A DNA stretch of 64,000 nt from Casp-actino8 sp046091365 (GCA_046091365.1 JBJTBM010000117.1:13320-77319); one strand, 5' to 3'; shown: positions 17,293 through 24,904, counted from the first letter of the stretch. Numbers and translations are program-made. The notes: generated from the letters alone by a model not told the origin.

Positions 17293-17847
17293 GTGTTCAC
17301 TCGTCGGGCTTCCGTTCGGTCCGCTTCCGAGGTCGGGGGCGAACTGCGGCACGCCGTGGTGGTCGGCGGAGAGCTGAGCGAATGGGAGTCCATGTCGGAG
17401 TCGGAGTGGGAGCGACGCGTCGCCCTCATCGGATCGGTGGCATCGCGGCATGGCGCCCGACACCTGTCGGTCCTCCCGTACGGAGCGACGGGTGGCTCGT
17501 CGATGCGGGGATCGGTCCGTCACGAATCGCACGGGGTGTCGGTCGTCGTCTCCTGGAGCGCCGACGGTCGCGAGCGGATCGCCGCGGCCGTCCGGACGAT
17601 CGACCCGGCACGTGCGATCGACGAGCAAGCGGTCGAGAAGGCGATGCACGGTGAGGCGGGCGAACCTGATCTGGTGGTGGTCCTCGGACCGTCCGACCGG
17701 TTGCCTCCCTCGCTCGTCTGGGAACTCGCCTACAGCGAGTTGGTCTTCGTCGACACGAGTTGGGATTCCCTCGACGCCGAAGCGCTCGACGACGCCTTGG
17801 GTGTCTTCCATGGACGGGAGCGTCGATTCGGCGGGGTCGATGGATGA
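17293..17847 (+). CDS. Degenerate cis-prenyltransferase paralogue, NgBR/Nus1-like candidate accessory subunit
   Basis: This 184-residue protein lacks the DGNGR catalytic loop and the FS-ENW motif. Its C-terminal part still aligns with UppS region V: DLVVVLGPSDRLPP, then WELAYSELVF with the metal-binding Glu, then HGRERRFGG, the complete RxG-type tail. The eukaryotic subunit NgBR/Nus1 has the same pattern (a GPxD loop, WQxxxTE and a C-terminal RxG) and completes the active site of DHDDS. The adjacent uppS lacks exactly these parts. Its stop overlaps the recO start (ATGA), so it is translationally coupled to recO. Catalytic activity alone is unlikely. The function is inferred, not shown. Confidence 0.7.
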   Translation: MFTRRASVRSASEVGGELRHAVVVGGELSEWESMSESEWERRVALIGSVASRHGARHLSVLPYGATGGSSMRGSVRHESHGVSVVVSWSADGRERIAAAVRTIDPARAIDEQAVEKAMHGEAGEPDLVVVLGPSDRLPPSLVWELAYSELVFVDTSWDSLDAEALDDALGVFHGRERRFGGVDG

Positions 17848-18608
17848 CGAGCCGCCTGTACCGCGATCGTGGCATCGTCCTGCGCACCTACAAATCCGGT
17901 GAGTCGGATCGCATCATCGTCTTTCTGACCGAGAACAATGGCAAGGTCCGCGCCATCGCCAAGGGGGTGCGTAAGACGCGGTCGAAATTCGGTGGACGGC
18001 TCGAACCGATGTCTCTGCTTGACCTGCAACTCCACCGGGGGCGCGATCTGGACATCGTCAACCAGGTGGAGACCGTCGACAGTTTGCACGCGGTGTTCGG
18101 TGACCTCGACTCGATGACCGAGGCGATCGCGACCCTCGAGGCGGTCGATCAGTTGGTGCCCGACCGCGAGCCGGTGGGGAACCTGTTCCGCATGCTCGTC
18201 GGAGTCCGCCGCACGTTGCTCACACGACCGTCACCGCTCGTCGTCCCGGCCTTCCTCTGGAAGTTGCTCTCGTACGAAGGGGTTCATCCGGTCCTCGACC
18301 GGTGCTCGTCGTGCGGAGAGTCCGCCGTCTCGGAGTTCACGCTCTTCGATGTCGCACTCGGTGGCGTGGTGTGCTCGTCGTGTCGCTCGGGGGCCCCGAT
18401 CTCGGCGGCGGCACTCGACCTGATGCGCGATGTGCTGGGAGGGAATTTGGGCGACGCCCTCGACCGTGCCCATCATCCCGGAGGCCAGACGCTCGACGAC
18501 CCGGTGGTCAACGAGGTCGCGGCGTTGGCGACGCGAGCCTTCGAGCATCACGTCGAGCGGCGTCTGCGCTCGGTGTCGATCTTCGAACGGCACGAACCGG
18601 GTTCCTGA
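17844..18608 (+). CDS. recO: DNA repair protein RecO
   Basis: This 254-residue protein acts in RecFOR loading of RecA at gapped DNA. The N-terminal OB fold begins YRDRGIVLRTYKSGESDRII, typical of RecO, followed by FTEN-like sequence and AIAKGVRKTRSKFGGRLEP. The C-terminal helical domain has a zinc site CSSCG (near residue 155) and CSSC (near residue 178). The start is the ATG of an ATGA overlap with the upstream prenyltransferase-like gene, so expression of the two is coupled. Confidence 0.92.
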   Translation: MTSRLYRDRGIVLRTYKSGESDRIIVFLTENNGKVRAIAKGVRKTRSKFGGRLEPMSLLDLQLHRGRDLDIVNQVETVDSLHAVFGDLDSMTEAIATLEAVDQLVPDREPVGNLFRMLVGVRRTLLTRPSPLVVPAFLWKLLSYEGVHPVLDRCSSCGESAVSEFTLFDVALGGVVCSSCRSGAPISAAALDLMRDVLGGNLGDALDRAHHPGGQTLDDPVVNEVAALATRAFEHHVERRLRSVSIFERHEPGS

Positions 18609-18625
18609 TCTGCGCGTCACCCCCG

Positions 18626-18639
18626 TAGCCTTGTCCCTC
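18626..18639 (+). promoter_or_regulatory. Leaderless promoter of glyS
   Basis: TAGCCT (18626-18631) lies 8 bases before the glyS ATG, with no Shine-Dalgarno in between. It sits in the 31-base gap after the recO stop. Confidence 0.45.
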
Positions 18640-19950
18640 ATGCCGGCCACGGACCTCGAACAGATCGTCAACTTGTGCAAGCGCCGGGGGTTCGTCTACC
18701 CGTCGGCCGAGATCTACGGCGGCTTTCGGAGTTCGTACGACTACGGTCCGCTCGGTTCGCTGATGTTGCGCAACGTGCGCGAGTCATGGGTGCGAACGAT
18801 GGTGCAGAAGCGGGACGACGTGGTGTTGATCGACGCCGCGATCCTCGGCCCGCCCCAGGTGTTCGAGGCCAGCGGCCATCTCGCGAACTTCAGCGACCCG
18901 CTCGTCGACTGCAAAAAGTGCAAACAGCGGTTCCGCGAGGATCATCTCGAGAACCCGAGCGTGTGTCCGGGTTGCGGCTCGGAGGGAACGCTCACCGAGG
19001 CGCGCGCGTTCAACTTGATGTTCAAGACCTACGCGGGCCCCGTCGAGGGCTCCGGAGCCGAGGTGTACCTGCGTCCCGAGACCGCTCAGGGCATGTTCGT
19101 GAACTTCACGAACGTCCTGCAGACGAGCCGCAAGAAGCCGCCCTTCGGGATCGCCCAGGTCGGCAAGAGTTTCCGCAACGAGATCACGCCGGGCAACTTC
19201 ATATTCCGCACACGCGAGTTCGAACAGATGGAACTGGAGTTCTTCGTGCCTCCGGCCGAGGGTCCGGCATGGTACGAGTTCTGGTGCAACGCGCGTATGC
19301 AGTGGTACGTCGAACTCGGGATACCGGCCCACATGTTGCGTTTGCGGGCGCACGACGCCGACGAGTTGTCGCACTACTCCGCGGGCACCGCCGACGTGGA
19401 GTTCGCATACCCGTGGGGTTGGGGCGAGCTCGAGGGCATCGCCCAGCGGACCAACTTCGACCTCAACCAGCATGCGACCCACTCTGGGCAGAAACTCGAC
19501 TTCTTCGATCAGTCGACGAACGAGCGCTACGTGCCCTTCGTGATCGAGCCGGCCGCTGGCGTGAATCGTGCGATGGCCGCCTTCTTGTTGGCGGCCTACG
19601 AGGAACAAGTGGTCGGCGACGAGACCCGCACCGTGTTGCACCTCCACCCCCGCCTCGCGCCGTACAAGGTCGCCGTGCTGCCCTTGAGCAAGAAGGACAA
19701 CCTCACGCCGGTGGCCCGCGCGGTGTTCGAGTCGCTCGGTGAGCGGTACATGGTCGACTACGACGACACCCAGTCGATCGGCAAGCGGTACCGCCGTCAG
19801 GACGAGATCGGCACCCCGCTGTGCATCACCGTCGATTTCGACTCGCTCGAGGACCACGCCGTGACGATCCGCGACCGCGACTCGATGGAGCAGGTGCGCG
19901 TGCCGATCGCCGACCTCGAGACCGAGGTTCGGGTGCGTCTCGGCTTCTGA
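18640..19950 (+). CDS. glyS: Glycine--tRNA ligase, alpha2 type
   Basis: This 436-residue class II synthetase charges tRNA-Gly. Class II motifs are visible: motif 1 around SYDYGPLGSLMLRNV, motif 2 FRNEITPGNFIFRTREFEQME, and motif 3 AAGVNRAMAAFLL. A zinc-ribbon insertion has CKKCKQ (near residue 93) and CPGCG (near residue 113). The C-terminal anticodon-binding domain begins near LAPYKVAVLPL. It is the eukaryote/Gram-positive alpha2 form rather than the alpha2beta2 GlyQS form. The frame is open far upstream into recO, but the family starts here. Confidence 0.95.
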   Translation: MPATDLEQIVNLCKRRGFVYPSAEIYGGFRSSYDYGPLGSLMLRNVRESWVRTMVQKRDDVVLIDAAILGPPQVFEASGHLANFSDPLVDCKKCKQRFREDHLENPSVCPGCGSEGTLTEARAFNLMFKTYAGPVEGSGAEVYLRPETAQGMFVNFTNVLQTSRKKPPFGIAQVGKSFRNEITPGNFIFRTREFEQMELEFFVPPAEGPAWYEFWCNARMQWYVELGIPAHMLRLRAHDADELSHYSAGTADVEFAYPWGWGELEGIAQRTNFDLNQHATHSGQKLDFFDQSTNERYVPFVIEPAAGVNRAMAAFLLAAYEEQVVGDETRTVLHLHPRLAPYKVAVLPLSKKDNLTPVARAVFESLGERYMVDYDDTQSIGKRYRRQDEIGTPLCITVDFDSLEDHAVTIRDRDSMEQVRVPIADLETEVRVRLGF

Positions 19951-20018
19951 GCGCTCCGTTCCGAGCGTCTACTCTTGAACCGGGCCTTGGGCCCACGAAC
20001 CACGGAGGAATCGTCCAC

Positions 20019-20324
20019 ATGGCCAAAGTCGCCGTTATCGCCAAGATCGCCGCTCAAGAGGGCAAGCGGTCCGACCTCGCCAAGGCCCTGCAGGCCGCGC
20101 TCGACACCGCTCAGGGAGAGGCCGGTACGGAGGCCTACATCCTGCACGAGGACGCCTCGGACGCGAACCTGTTGTGGATGTACGAGATGTACACCGATCA
20201 GGATGCCCTGACGGTCCACATGGGTTCGGACGCGTTCAAGGCCCTCGGCCCGGCGATCATGCCGTTCTTGGCCGGTCGCCCGGAGTTGATCTTCGTGACG
20301 CCCATCGGTGGCAAGGGCGCCTGA
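20019..20324 (+). CDS. ABM-domain (antibiotic biosynthesis monooxygenase-like) protein
   Basis: This 101-residue ferredoxin-like fold protein has the ABM pattern: AVIAKIAAQEGKRSDLAKAL, then EAYILHEDASDANLLWMYEMYTDQDALTVH and ending in a beta strand LIFVTPIGG. Such proteins act on quinones, heme or reactive aldehydes, or only bind them; the substrate cannot be told. A strong Shine-Dalgarno GGAGGAA (20004-20010) lies 8 bases before ATG, and TACTCT (19969-19974) is a likely -10, giving a leader of about 40 bases. trpC starts 7 bases downstream, so the two may be co-transcribed. Confidence 0.75.
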   Translation: MAKVAVIAKIAAQEGKRSDLAKALQAALDTAQGEAGTEAYILHEDASDANLLWMYEMYTDQDALTVHMGSDAFKALGPAIMPFLAGRPELIFVTPIGGKGA

Positions 20325-20331
20325 GCCCATA

Positions 20332-21123
20332 GTGAGCCCGCTCGCGACCTATCTCGACCGGATCGTCGCCTGGCACCGCGACCGCGCCGCCGCGGACGCG
20401 CGTGACCCGGTCGCCCTCGAAGGTCGGTGCCGGGAGATGGCACCGACACGGGGATTCCGTGATCGACTACGCACCGATGCCGTCACCGGCCTCGCCGTCA
20501 TCACCGAGGTGAAGCGACGGTCGCCGTCGAAGGGCGACCTGAACGTCGATCTCGATCCGACCGAGTTGGCCCTCGCATACCGCGACGGTGGTGCCTCGTG
20601 CTTGTCGGTGCTGACCGACGAGAACTTCTTCGGGGGTTCGATCAACGATTTGCAGTTGGCCTCGGCGGCCAGTGGGCTGCCGGTGTTGCGCAAGGACTTC
20701 ACGGTCAGCGCCTTCGACGTCCTCGACACGCGCTTGATGGGCGCCGATTGTGTCCTGTTGATCGTCGCGGCGCTCTCCGACGCCGAACTGGTCGACTTTC
20801 ACGGACTGGCGATGTCGGTGGGTCTCGACGTGTTGGTCGAGATCCACGACGAGGAGGAGTTGTCGCGGGCGGTCGCGGTCGGCGCCGATCTCGTCGGGGT
20901 GAACCAGCGTGACCTCGTCACGTTTGAGGTCGATCACGAGCGGGCCGTCCGCGTCGCCGCGGCCATGCCTGACGGCGTGGTGAGGGTCGCCGAGAGCGGG
21001 GTGCGCGGTCCGGTCGATGCCGCAGCGTTGCGGGCCGCGGGATTCCACGGGGTGTTGGTGGGGGAGAGCATCGTCACGGCCGACGACCCCCGGGGCGCCG
21101 TGTCCGCGCTGCGTCGCGCCTGA
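20332..21123 (+). CDS. trpC: Indole-3-glycerol phosphate synthase
   Basis: This 263-residue TIM barrel closes the indole ring in tryptophan synthesis. Family motifs are ITEVKRRSPSKGDL (catalytic Lys near residue 60), LTDENFFGGS, VLRKDFTV (second catalytic Lys), ADCVLLIVAALSD, LVEIHDEEEL, GVNQRDL and AESGVRGPVD. The GTG at 20332, directly after the ABM gene stop, is the only start that fits the family N-terminus. trpF, trpB and trpA follow; trpE, trpG and trpD are not in the window. Confidence 0.95.
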   Translation: MSPLATYLDRIVAWHRDRAAADARDPVALEGRCREMAPTRGFRDRLRTDAVTGLAVITEVKRRSPSKGDLNVDLDPTELALAYRDGGASCLSVLTDENFFGGSINDLQLASAASGLPVLRKDFTVSAFDVLDTRLMGADCVLLIVAALSDAELVDFHGLAMSVGLDVLVEIHDEEELSRAVAVGADLVGVNQRDLVTFEVDHERAVRVAAAMPDGVVRVAESGVRGPVDAAALRAAGFHGVLVGESIVTADDPRGAVSALRRA

Positions 21124-21154
21124 ATTGATCCGCACCGCGGGTCGCGCGTCGGGT

Positions 21155-21166
21155 TACCCTCGGTTC
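21155..21166 (+). promoter_or_regulatory. Leaderless promoter of trpF
   Basis: TACCCT (21155-21160) ends 6 bases before the ATG of trpF. It gives trpF its own start although trpC ends only 43 bases upstream. Confidence 0.45.
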
Positions 21167-21820
21167 ATGTTCGTCAAGGTGTGCGGCATCACGTCGGAGG
21201 ACGATGCCTTGCTCGCCGTTGCCATGGGGGCCGACGCGGTCGGGTTCGTGTTCGCCCCGTCCCCACGGCAGGTCGCTCCACAGGTGGTGTACGACATCAC
21301 CCGTCGTCTGCCTCCCGAGATCCTGACGGTCGGGGTGTTCAAGGACGAATTACCCGATCGAATCTTCGACATCGTGACCCGCGCTGGTGTCAAGGCGGTG
21401 CAGCTGCACGGTCAGGAGCCGATCACGACGGTGGCCGCGGTGTCCGAACACGTGCGATGGGTGATCAAGTCGGTGGTGGCCGGATCGCGCGAGGCGCGGA
21501 TCGCCAACCAGATGGGCACCGATCTCATCCTCGTCGACGCCCCCGAACCGGGTTCGGGCAAGGTGTTCGATTGGTCCCTGGTCGATCAGATCCCGTCGGG
21601 AATCCGTCTGATCCTCGCCGGCGGGTTGACTCCGGAGAACGTGGCCCCGGCGGTCGAGTACGTGAACCCCTGGGGAGTCGACGTGTCGTCGGGAGTCGAG
21701 GCCGCTCCGGGTCGCAAGGACCCGTTGAAGGTGAAGCGATTCATCGCCAACGCGCGGGCCGCGGCCCCGGCCCCCTTCGACGAGGGTGCCGACTTCCCGT
21801 ACGACTGGGCTGACGAATAG
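21167..21820 (+). CDS. trpF: Phosphoribosylanthranilate isomerase
   Basis: This 217-residue TIM barrel isomerises phosphoribosylanthranilate, the step before TrpC. It begins FVKVCGIT with the general-base Cys at residue 6, followed by ADAVGFVFAPSPRQV, VGVFKDE, VQLHGQE, ILVDAPEPGSGKVFDW (general acid Asp) and ILAGGLTPENV, ending with VDVSSGVEAAPGRKDP. About 15 extra residues close the C-terminus (DEGADFPYDW), beyond the usual end at the KD-x-x-K-V segment. The stop codon TAG is the first half of a tandem TAGTTCAC repeat. Confidence 0.95.
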   Translation: MFVKVCGITSEDDALLAVAMGADAVGFVFAPSPRQVAPQVVYDITRRLPPEILTVGVFKDELPDRIFDIVTRAGVKAVQLHGQEPITTVAAVSEHVRWVIKSVVAGSREARIANQMGTDLILVDAPEPGSGKVFDWSLVDQIPSGIRLILAGGLTPENVAPAVEYVNPWGVDVSSGVEAAPGRKDPLKVKRFIANARAAAPAPFDEGADFPYDWADE

Positions 21821-21913
21821 TTCACTAGTTCACACCCGCGACCGGCAATCGACTGTGCCGTTCGCGTCGAACGGTGCGAACATGGTCGTCCAGTCGCCAA
21901 CTCGGGGAGTTCC
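21818..21913 (+). promoter_or_regulatory. trpB leader with tandem repeat and competing inverted repeats
   Basis: TAGTTCAC occurs twice in tandem (21818-21833), and the surrounding CGAATAGTTCACTAGT resembles the E. coli trp operator. Downstream, CCGTTCG-CGT-CGAACGG (21858-21874) forms a perfect 7-base-pair stem, and GTTCGC (21860-21865) can instead pair with GCGAAC (21876-21881). GGGGAG (21904-21909) is the ribosome site. Function is unproven. Confidence 0.35.
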
Positions 21914-23086
21914 ATGAGTTCACAGCCATCGATCATGTCCGCGCCGTCCGAGAGCGGTCGCTTCGGTGAATTCGGGGGTCGATTCGTGCCCGAGACCCTC
22001 GTTCCGGCGTGTCAGGAACTCGAGCGCGCGTTCGTCGAGGCGTGGGCCGACCCGATCTTCCGCGCCGATCTCGACGCGATCGCCAAGGAGTACGCGGGAC
22101 GTCCGTCGATCCTCACCGAGTGCCATCAACTCGGGGTTCGGCTCGGCATCCGGTTGCTGTTGAAGCGCGAGGACTTGAATCACACCGGTTCGCACAAGAT
22201 CAACAACGTGCTCGGTCAGACGTTGCTGGCCAAGCGTATGGGCAAGAAGCGGATCGTCGCCGAGACCGGGGCCGGTCAGCACGGAGTCGCTTCAGCCACC
22301 GCCGCGGCGTTGATGGGGCTCGAGTGCAAGGTGTACATGGGTGCCGTCGACGTCGAGCGCCAGGCATTGAACGTCTTTCGCATGAAGTTGCTCGGCGCCG
22401 AGGTCGAGGCGGTCGAATCGGGCAGTCGCACGCTCAAGGACGCGGTGAACGAAGCGATGCGCGACTGGGTGGCCAGTGTCGAGTCGACGCACTATTGCCT
22501 CGGCTCCGTGATGGGCCCCCATCCGTACCCGTGGATGGTGCGCGAGTTCCACCGCGTGATCGGCGACGAGGCACATGCCCAATGTCTCGACCGGTTGGGC
22601 GACGTGCCCGACGTGGTGGTGGCCTGCGTGGGTGGCGGATCGAACGCCATCGGCATATTCTCGGGGTTCGTCGACACGCGGGCCCGTCTCGTGGGTGTCG
22701 AACCGGCCGGTGGTGCGGCGGTCGGTCGTGGTCAGCCCGGCGTGGTGCACGGCATGCGGAGCTTTCTCATGCAGGACGAGTACGGACAGGTTCAAGAGGC
22801 GCATTCGGTCTCGGCGGGTCTCGACTATCCCGGGGTCGGACCCGAGCACTCGTACCTCGCCTCCATCGGTCGCGCCGAGTACCCGAGCGTGACCGATGAC
22901 GAGGTGATCGCGGCGTTCCAGTTGATGGCCCGCACCGAAGGCATCATCCCGGCCCTCGAGTGTGCCCACGCCGTGGCCTGGATCGTGCGCGAGGCTCCCG
23001 CGATTCAGGGACAGACCGTGCTCATGAACCTGTCGGGTCGCGGCGACAAGGACGTCGGACAGATGATGGAGATCCTCGGTCGATGA
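21914..23086 (+). CDS. trpB: Tryptophan synthase beta chain
   Basis: This 390-residue PLP enzyme condenses indole with serine. It shows GRFGEFGGRFVPETL at the start, the PLP lysine in HTGSHKINN near residue 94, AETGAGQHGVA, the GGGSNAIG phosphate loop near residue 238, and LNLSGRGDKD at the end (MNLSGRGDKD here). All indicate the standard TrpB1 type rather than TrpB2. Translation starts at an ATG with GGGGAG 4 bases upstream. Its stop overlaps the trpA start as ATGA, coupling the two subunits. Confidence 0.97.
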   Translation: MSSQPSIMSAPSESGRFGEFGGRFVPETLVPACQELERAFVEAWADPIFRADLDAIAKEYAGRPSILTECHQLGVRLGIRLLLKREDLNHTGSHKINNVLGQTLLAKRMGKKRIVAETGAGQHGVASATAAALMGLECKVYMGAVDVERQALNVFRMKLLGAEVEAVESGSRTLKDAVNEAMRDWVASVESTHYCLGSVMGPHPYPWMVREFHRVIGDEAHAQCLDRLGDVPDVVVACVGGGSNAIGIFSGFVDTRARLVGVEPAGGAAVGRGQPGVVHGMRSFLMQDEYGQVQEAHSVSAGLDYPGVGPEHSYLASIGRAEYPSVTDDEVIAAFQLMARTEGIIPALECAHAVAWIVREAPAIQGQTVLMNLSGRGDKDVGQMMEILGR

Positions 23087-23865
23087 ATCGTCTCGAGGCG
23101 AAGTTGCGCGACACGCGCGCGGCTGGTCGCAAGATACTGGTTCCGTACCTCACCGGAGGCATACCGGGCTGGACCGATGGTGTGCGTGCCGCGGCGGCCA
23201 ACGGAGCCGACGTGATCGAGATCGGTCTGCCCTTCAGCGACCCGGTGATGGATGGCCCCGTCATCCAGGAGGCGTCGCAACGGGCATTGGACGCCGGGGC
23301 GAACCCGGTGTCGATTCTCGACGAGGCCCGGGCCCTCGATGTCGAGGTGCCGTTGGTCGTGATGTGCTACTACAACACCGTCCACCACCCCGGTGCGGAA
23401 CGTTTCGCGGCGATGCTGGCCTCGGCGGGCATGTGGGGCGCGATCGTTCCCGATCTGCCACTCGAGGAATCGGATTCGTGGTGCGCCGCCGCCGATGCCC
23501 GCGACCTGGCCACCATCATGTTGGCCGCCCCCACTGCTCCCGACGAGCGGCTGACGCGGGTGTGCGCCCGCGCGCGGGGCTTCGTCTACTCGGTCGGGTT
23601 GCTCGGGGTGACGGGGGAGCGCACGGCGTTGGCGGCCACCGCCACGACGCTGGCGGCCCGTTTGAAGGCCGTGACCGACGTGCCGGTGGTGGTCGGCGTC
23701 GGGGTTTCCAACGCCGAACAGGCCGTCGAGGCCTGTCGGGTGGCCGACGGCGTCGTGCAGGGAGCCTCCGTTGTGCGCCGATTCATGATCGACGGTGCCG
23801 ACGGGGTCGGTGACTACGTCGCCGAGGTACGGCGCGCCCTCGACGGCGCGTTCCGTCCGGTGTGA
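23083..23865 (+). CDS. trpA: Tryptophan synthase alpha chain
   Basis: This 260-residue TIM barrel cleaves indole-3-glycerol phosphate to indole, which passes to TrpB. Catalytic residues are visible as Glu in VIEIGLPFSDPVMDGP (near residue 46) and Asp in the next loop, with YYNTVHHPG, PDLPLEE (loop 6), APTAPDERL, FVYSVGLLGVTGER and GVGVSNAEQA. The start ATG lies inside the last codons of trpB. A promoter for the next gene begins 11 bases after the stop; no terminator with a U tract is seen here. Confidence 0.96.
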   Translation: MNRLEAKLRDTRAAGRKILVPYLTGGIPGWTDGVRAAAANGADVIEIGLPFSDPVMDGPVIQEASQRALDAGANPVSILDEARALDVEVPLVVMCYYNTVHHPGAERFAAMLASAGMWGAIVPDLPLEESDSWCAAADARDLATIMLAAPTAPDERLTRVCARARGFVYSVGLLGVTGERTALAATATTLAARLKAVTDVPVVVGVGVSNAEQAVEACRVADGVVQGASVVRRFMIDGADGVGDYVAEVRRALDGAFRPV

Positions 23866-23876
23866 CTTCGGTCCGG

Positions 23877-23977
23877 TTGACCGAATCTTTAGTGCTAAAT
23901 ACGACATGACCCCCACTTGTCGGGTCAGACTGAAGAAGCCCGATCGGGCACCTACCCCCTAGACACTGGAGTACAAC
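23877..23977 (+). promoter_or_regulatory. Promoter region and leader of the fasciclin lipoprotein gene
   Basis: TTGACC (23877-23882) is a good -35, followed at 17 bases by TACGAC as a weak -10. An inverted repeat TTTAG-TG-CTAAA (23888-23899) lies between them. A roughly 70-base leader ends with CTGGAG 6 bases before ATG. Confidence 0.4.
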
Positions 23978-24538
23978 ATGCGCAAGACCCTTGGATTGGC
24001 CCTGGCGGCCACCGCTCTGCTCGTGGCCTGTGGCAGCGACGACAACGACGCCGTCACCACTGAGGCCCCGATGACCAGCGAGGGCCCCATGACGACTGAG
24101 GCCCCCGCGGCCGAAGACATCGTGACCATCGCGTCAGGAAACGAGGACTTCTCGACTCTGGTTGCCGCGGTGTCGGCCGCCGGCTTGGTGGAGACCCTGC
24201 AGGGCGAGGGTCCGTTCACGGTGTTCGCGCCCACCAACGAGGCCTTCGCCGCGTTGCCCGCCGGCCTCGTCGACAAGCTCCTGCTCCCCGAGAACAAGGA
24301 CGTTCTGGTCAAGATCCTCACCTATCACGTGGTCGCCGGTGCCGTCATGTCCTCCGACGTGATGGCCGGAGACGTGCCGTCGGTCGAGGGGGGCAACATC
24401 GCCGTCACGACGAACGACGGAGGTGTCCAGGTGAACGGAGCCAACGTCGTGACCCCCGACATCGTGGCGAGCAACGGCGTGATCCACGTGATCGACGCGG
24501 TGATCCTGCCGCCGGACGTGGACCCCGCGGCTCTCTGA
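23978..24538 (+). CDS. Fasciclin-domain lipoprotein
   Basis: This 186-residue secreted protein has a signal peptide with lipobox LLVACG (Cys18), an acidic Thr/Pro-rich linker (about residues 20-46) with repeated TTEAP and MTSEGPM units, and one FAS1 domain (about 50-183). The FAS1 H1 box is GPFTVFAPTNEAFAALP and the H2 region is SNGVIHVIDAVILPP. FAS1 domains mediate cell-surface adhesion or ligand binding; mycobacterial MPT70/MPT83 are comparable. It has its own promoter and a strong terminator, so it is a single-gene unit. Confidence 0.9.
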   Translation: MRKTLGLALAATALLVACGSDDNDAVTTEAPMTSEGPMTTEAPAAEDIVTIASGNEDFSTLVAAVSAAGLVETLQGEGPFTVFAPTNEAFAALPAGLVDKLLLPENKDVLVKILTYHVVAGAVMSSDVMAGDVPSVEGGNIAVTTNDGGVQVNGANVVTPDIVASNGVIHVIDAVILPPDVDPAAL

Positions 24539-24557
24539 GTCCGACGAATCGACGACG

Positions 24558-24582
24558 GGGCGGGCCTTCGGGCCCGCCCTTT
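24558..24582 (+). terminator. Rho-independent terminator of the fasciclin gene
   Basis: A perfect 9-base-pair stem GGGCGGGCC/GGCCCGCCC (24558-24566 and 24571-24579) closes a TTCG tetraloop and is followed by TTTC. It starts 19 bases after the stop codon. Confidence 0.85.
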
Positions 24583-24602
24583 CGCATTCTCCGGTCGTGG
24601 GG

Positions 24603-24613
24603 CACAATGCACC
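24603..24613 (+). promoter_or_regulatory. Leaderless promoter of the small zinc/HIT-like gene
   Basis: CACAAT (24603-24608) ends 5 bases before ATG, with no Shine-Dalgarno sequence. It lies just after the terminator of the upstream gene, so the gene must have its own promoter. Confidence 0.45.
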
Positions 24614-24904
24614 ATGGCTTGCGATTTGTGCGAGGCGGCCCGATTGACCGAGTGGTTCCACGAGGACGATGTCTGTTGGGTGGCCGAATGCGAAGTGTGT
24701 TCGGTGCCGATGGTGGTGTGGCGCGAACACCGCGCCGACCCCGACGCGACGACGAAGGAATATCTGCACGCGCGATTGGCCGACGTGGTGGCTCGACACT
24801 TCGACTACGAACACTACGTGGACGACAACATGCGACAGATCCCGGACCATTACCACGCACACGCGCGACCGCGCCGGTGGGGACAGCCGATCACTCGGCG
24901 GTGA
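24614..24904 (+). CDS. Small HIT-like zinc protein of unknown function
   Basis: This 96-residue protein begins with CDLC (Cys3, Cys6) and has a second pair in CEVC (Cys26, Cys29), suggesting a bound metal. Near the end RQIPDHYHAHARP contains an H-x-H-x-H triad of the type used by HIT nucleotide hydrolases, and VPMVVWREHR resembles the strand-and-His segment of that fold. It is far shorter than standard HIT proteins (about 120-180). I believe similar proteins occur widely in Actinobacteria, but I cannot name one. It is a single-gene unit. Confidence 0.6.
   Translation: MACDLCEAARLTEWFHEDDVCWVAECEVCSVPMVVWREHRADPDATTKEYLHARLADVVARHFDYEHYVDDNMRQIPDHYHAHARPRRWGQPITRR

Noticed and set aside
14581..17811. 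A single 1076-codon minus-strand frame across dinG, uppS and the next gene
   Set aside because: Only the last 637 codons match a helicase; the upstream part is antisense or out of frame to uppS and its paralogue and has no protein-like motifs. A -10 box sits right before the ATG at 16494.
23888..23899. CIRCE element before the fasciclin gene
   Set aside because: CIRCE needs two 9-base halves with a 9-base spacer; here there is only a 2-base centre.
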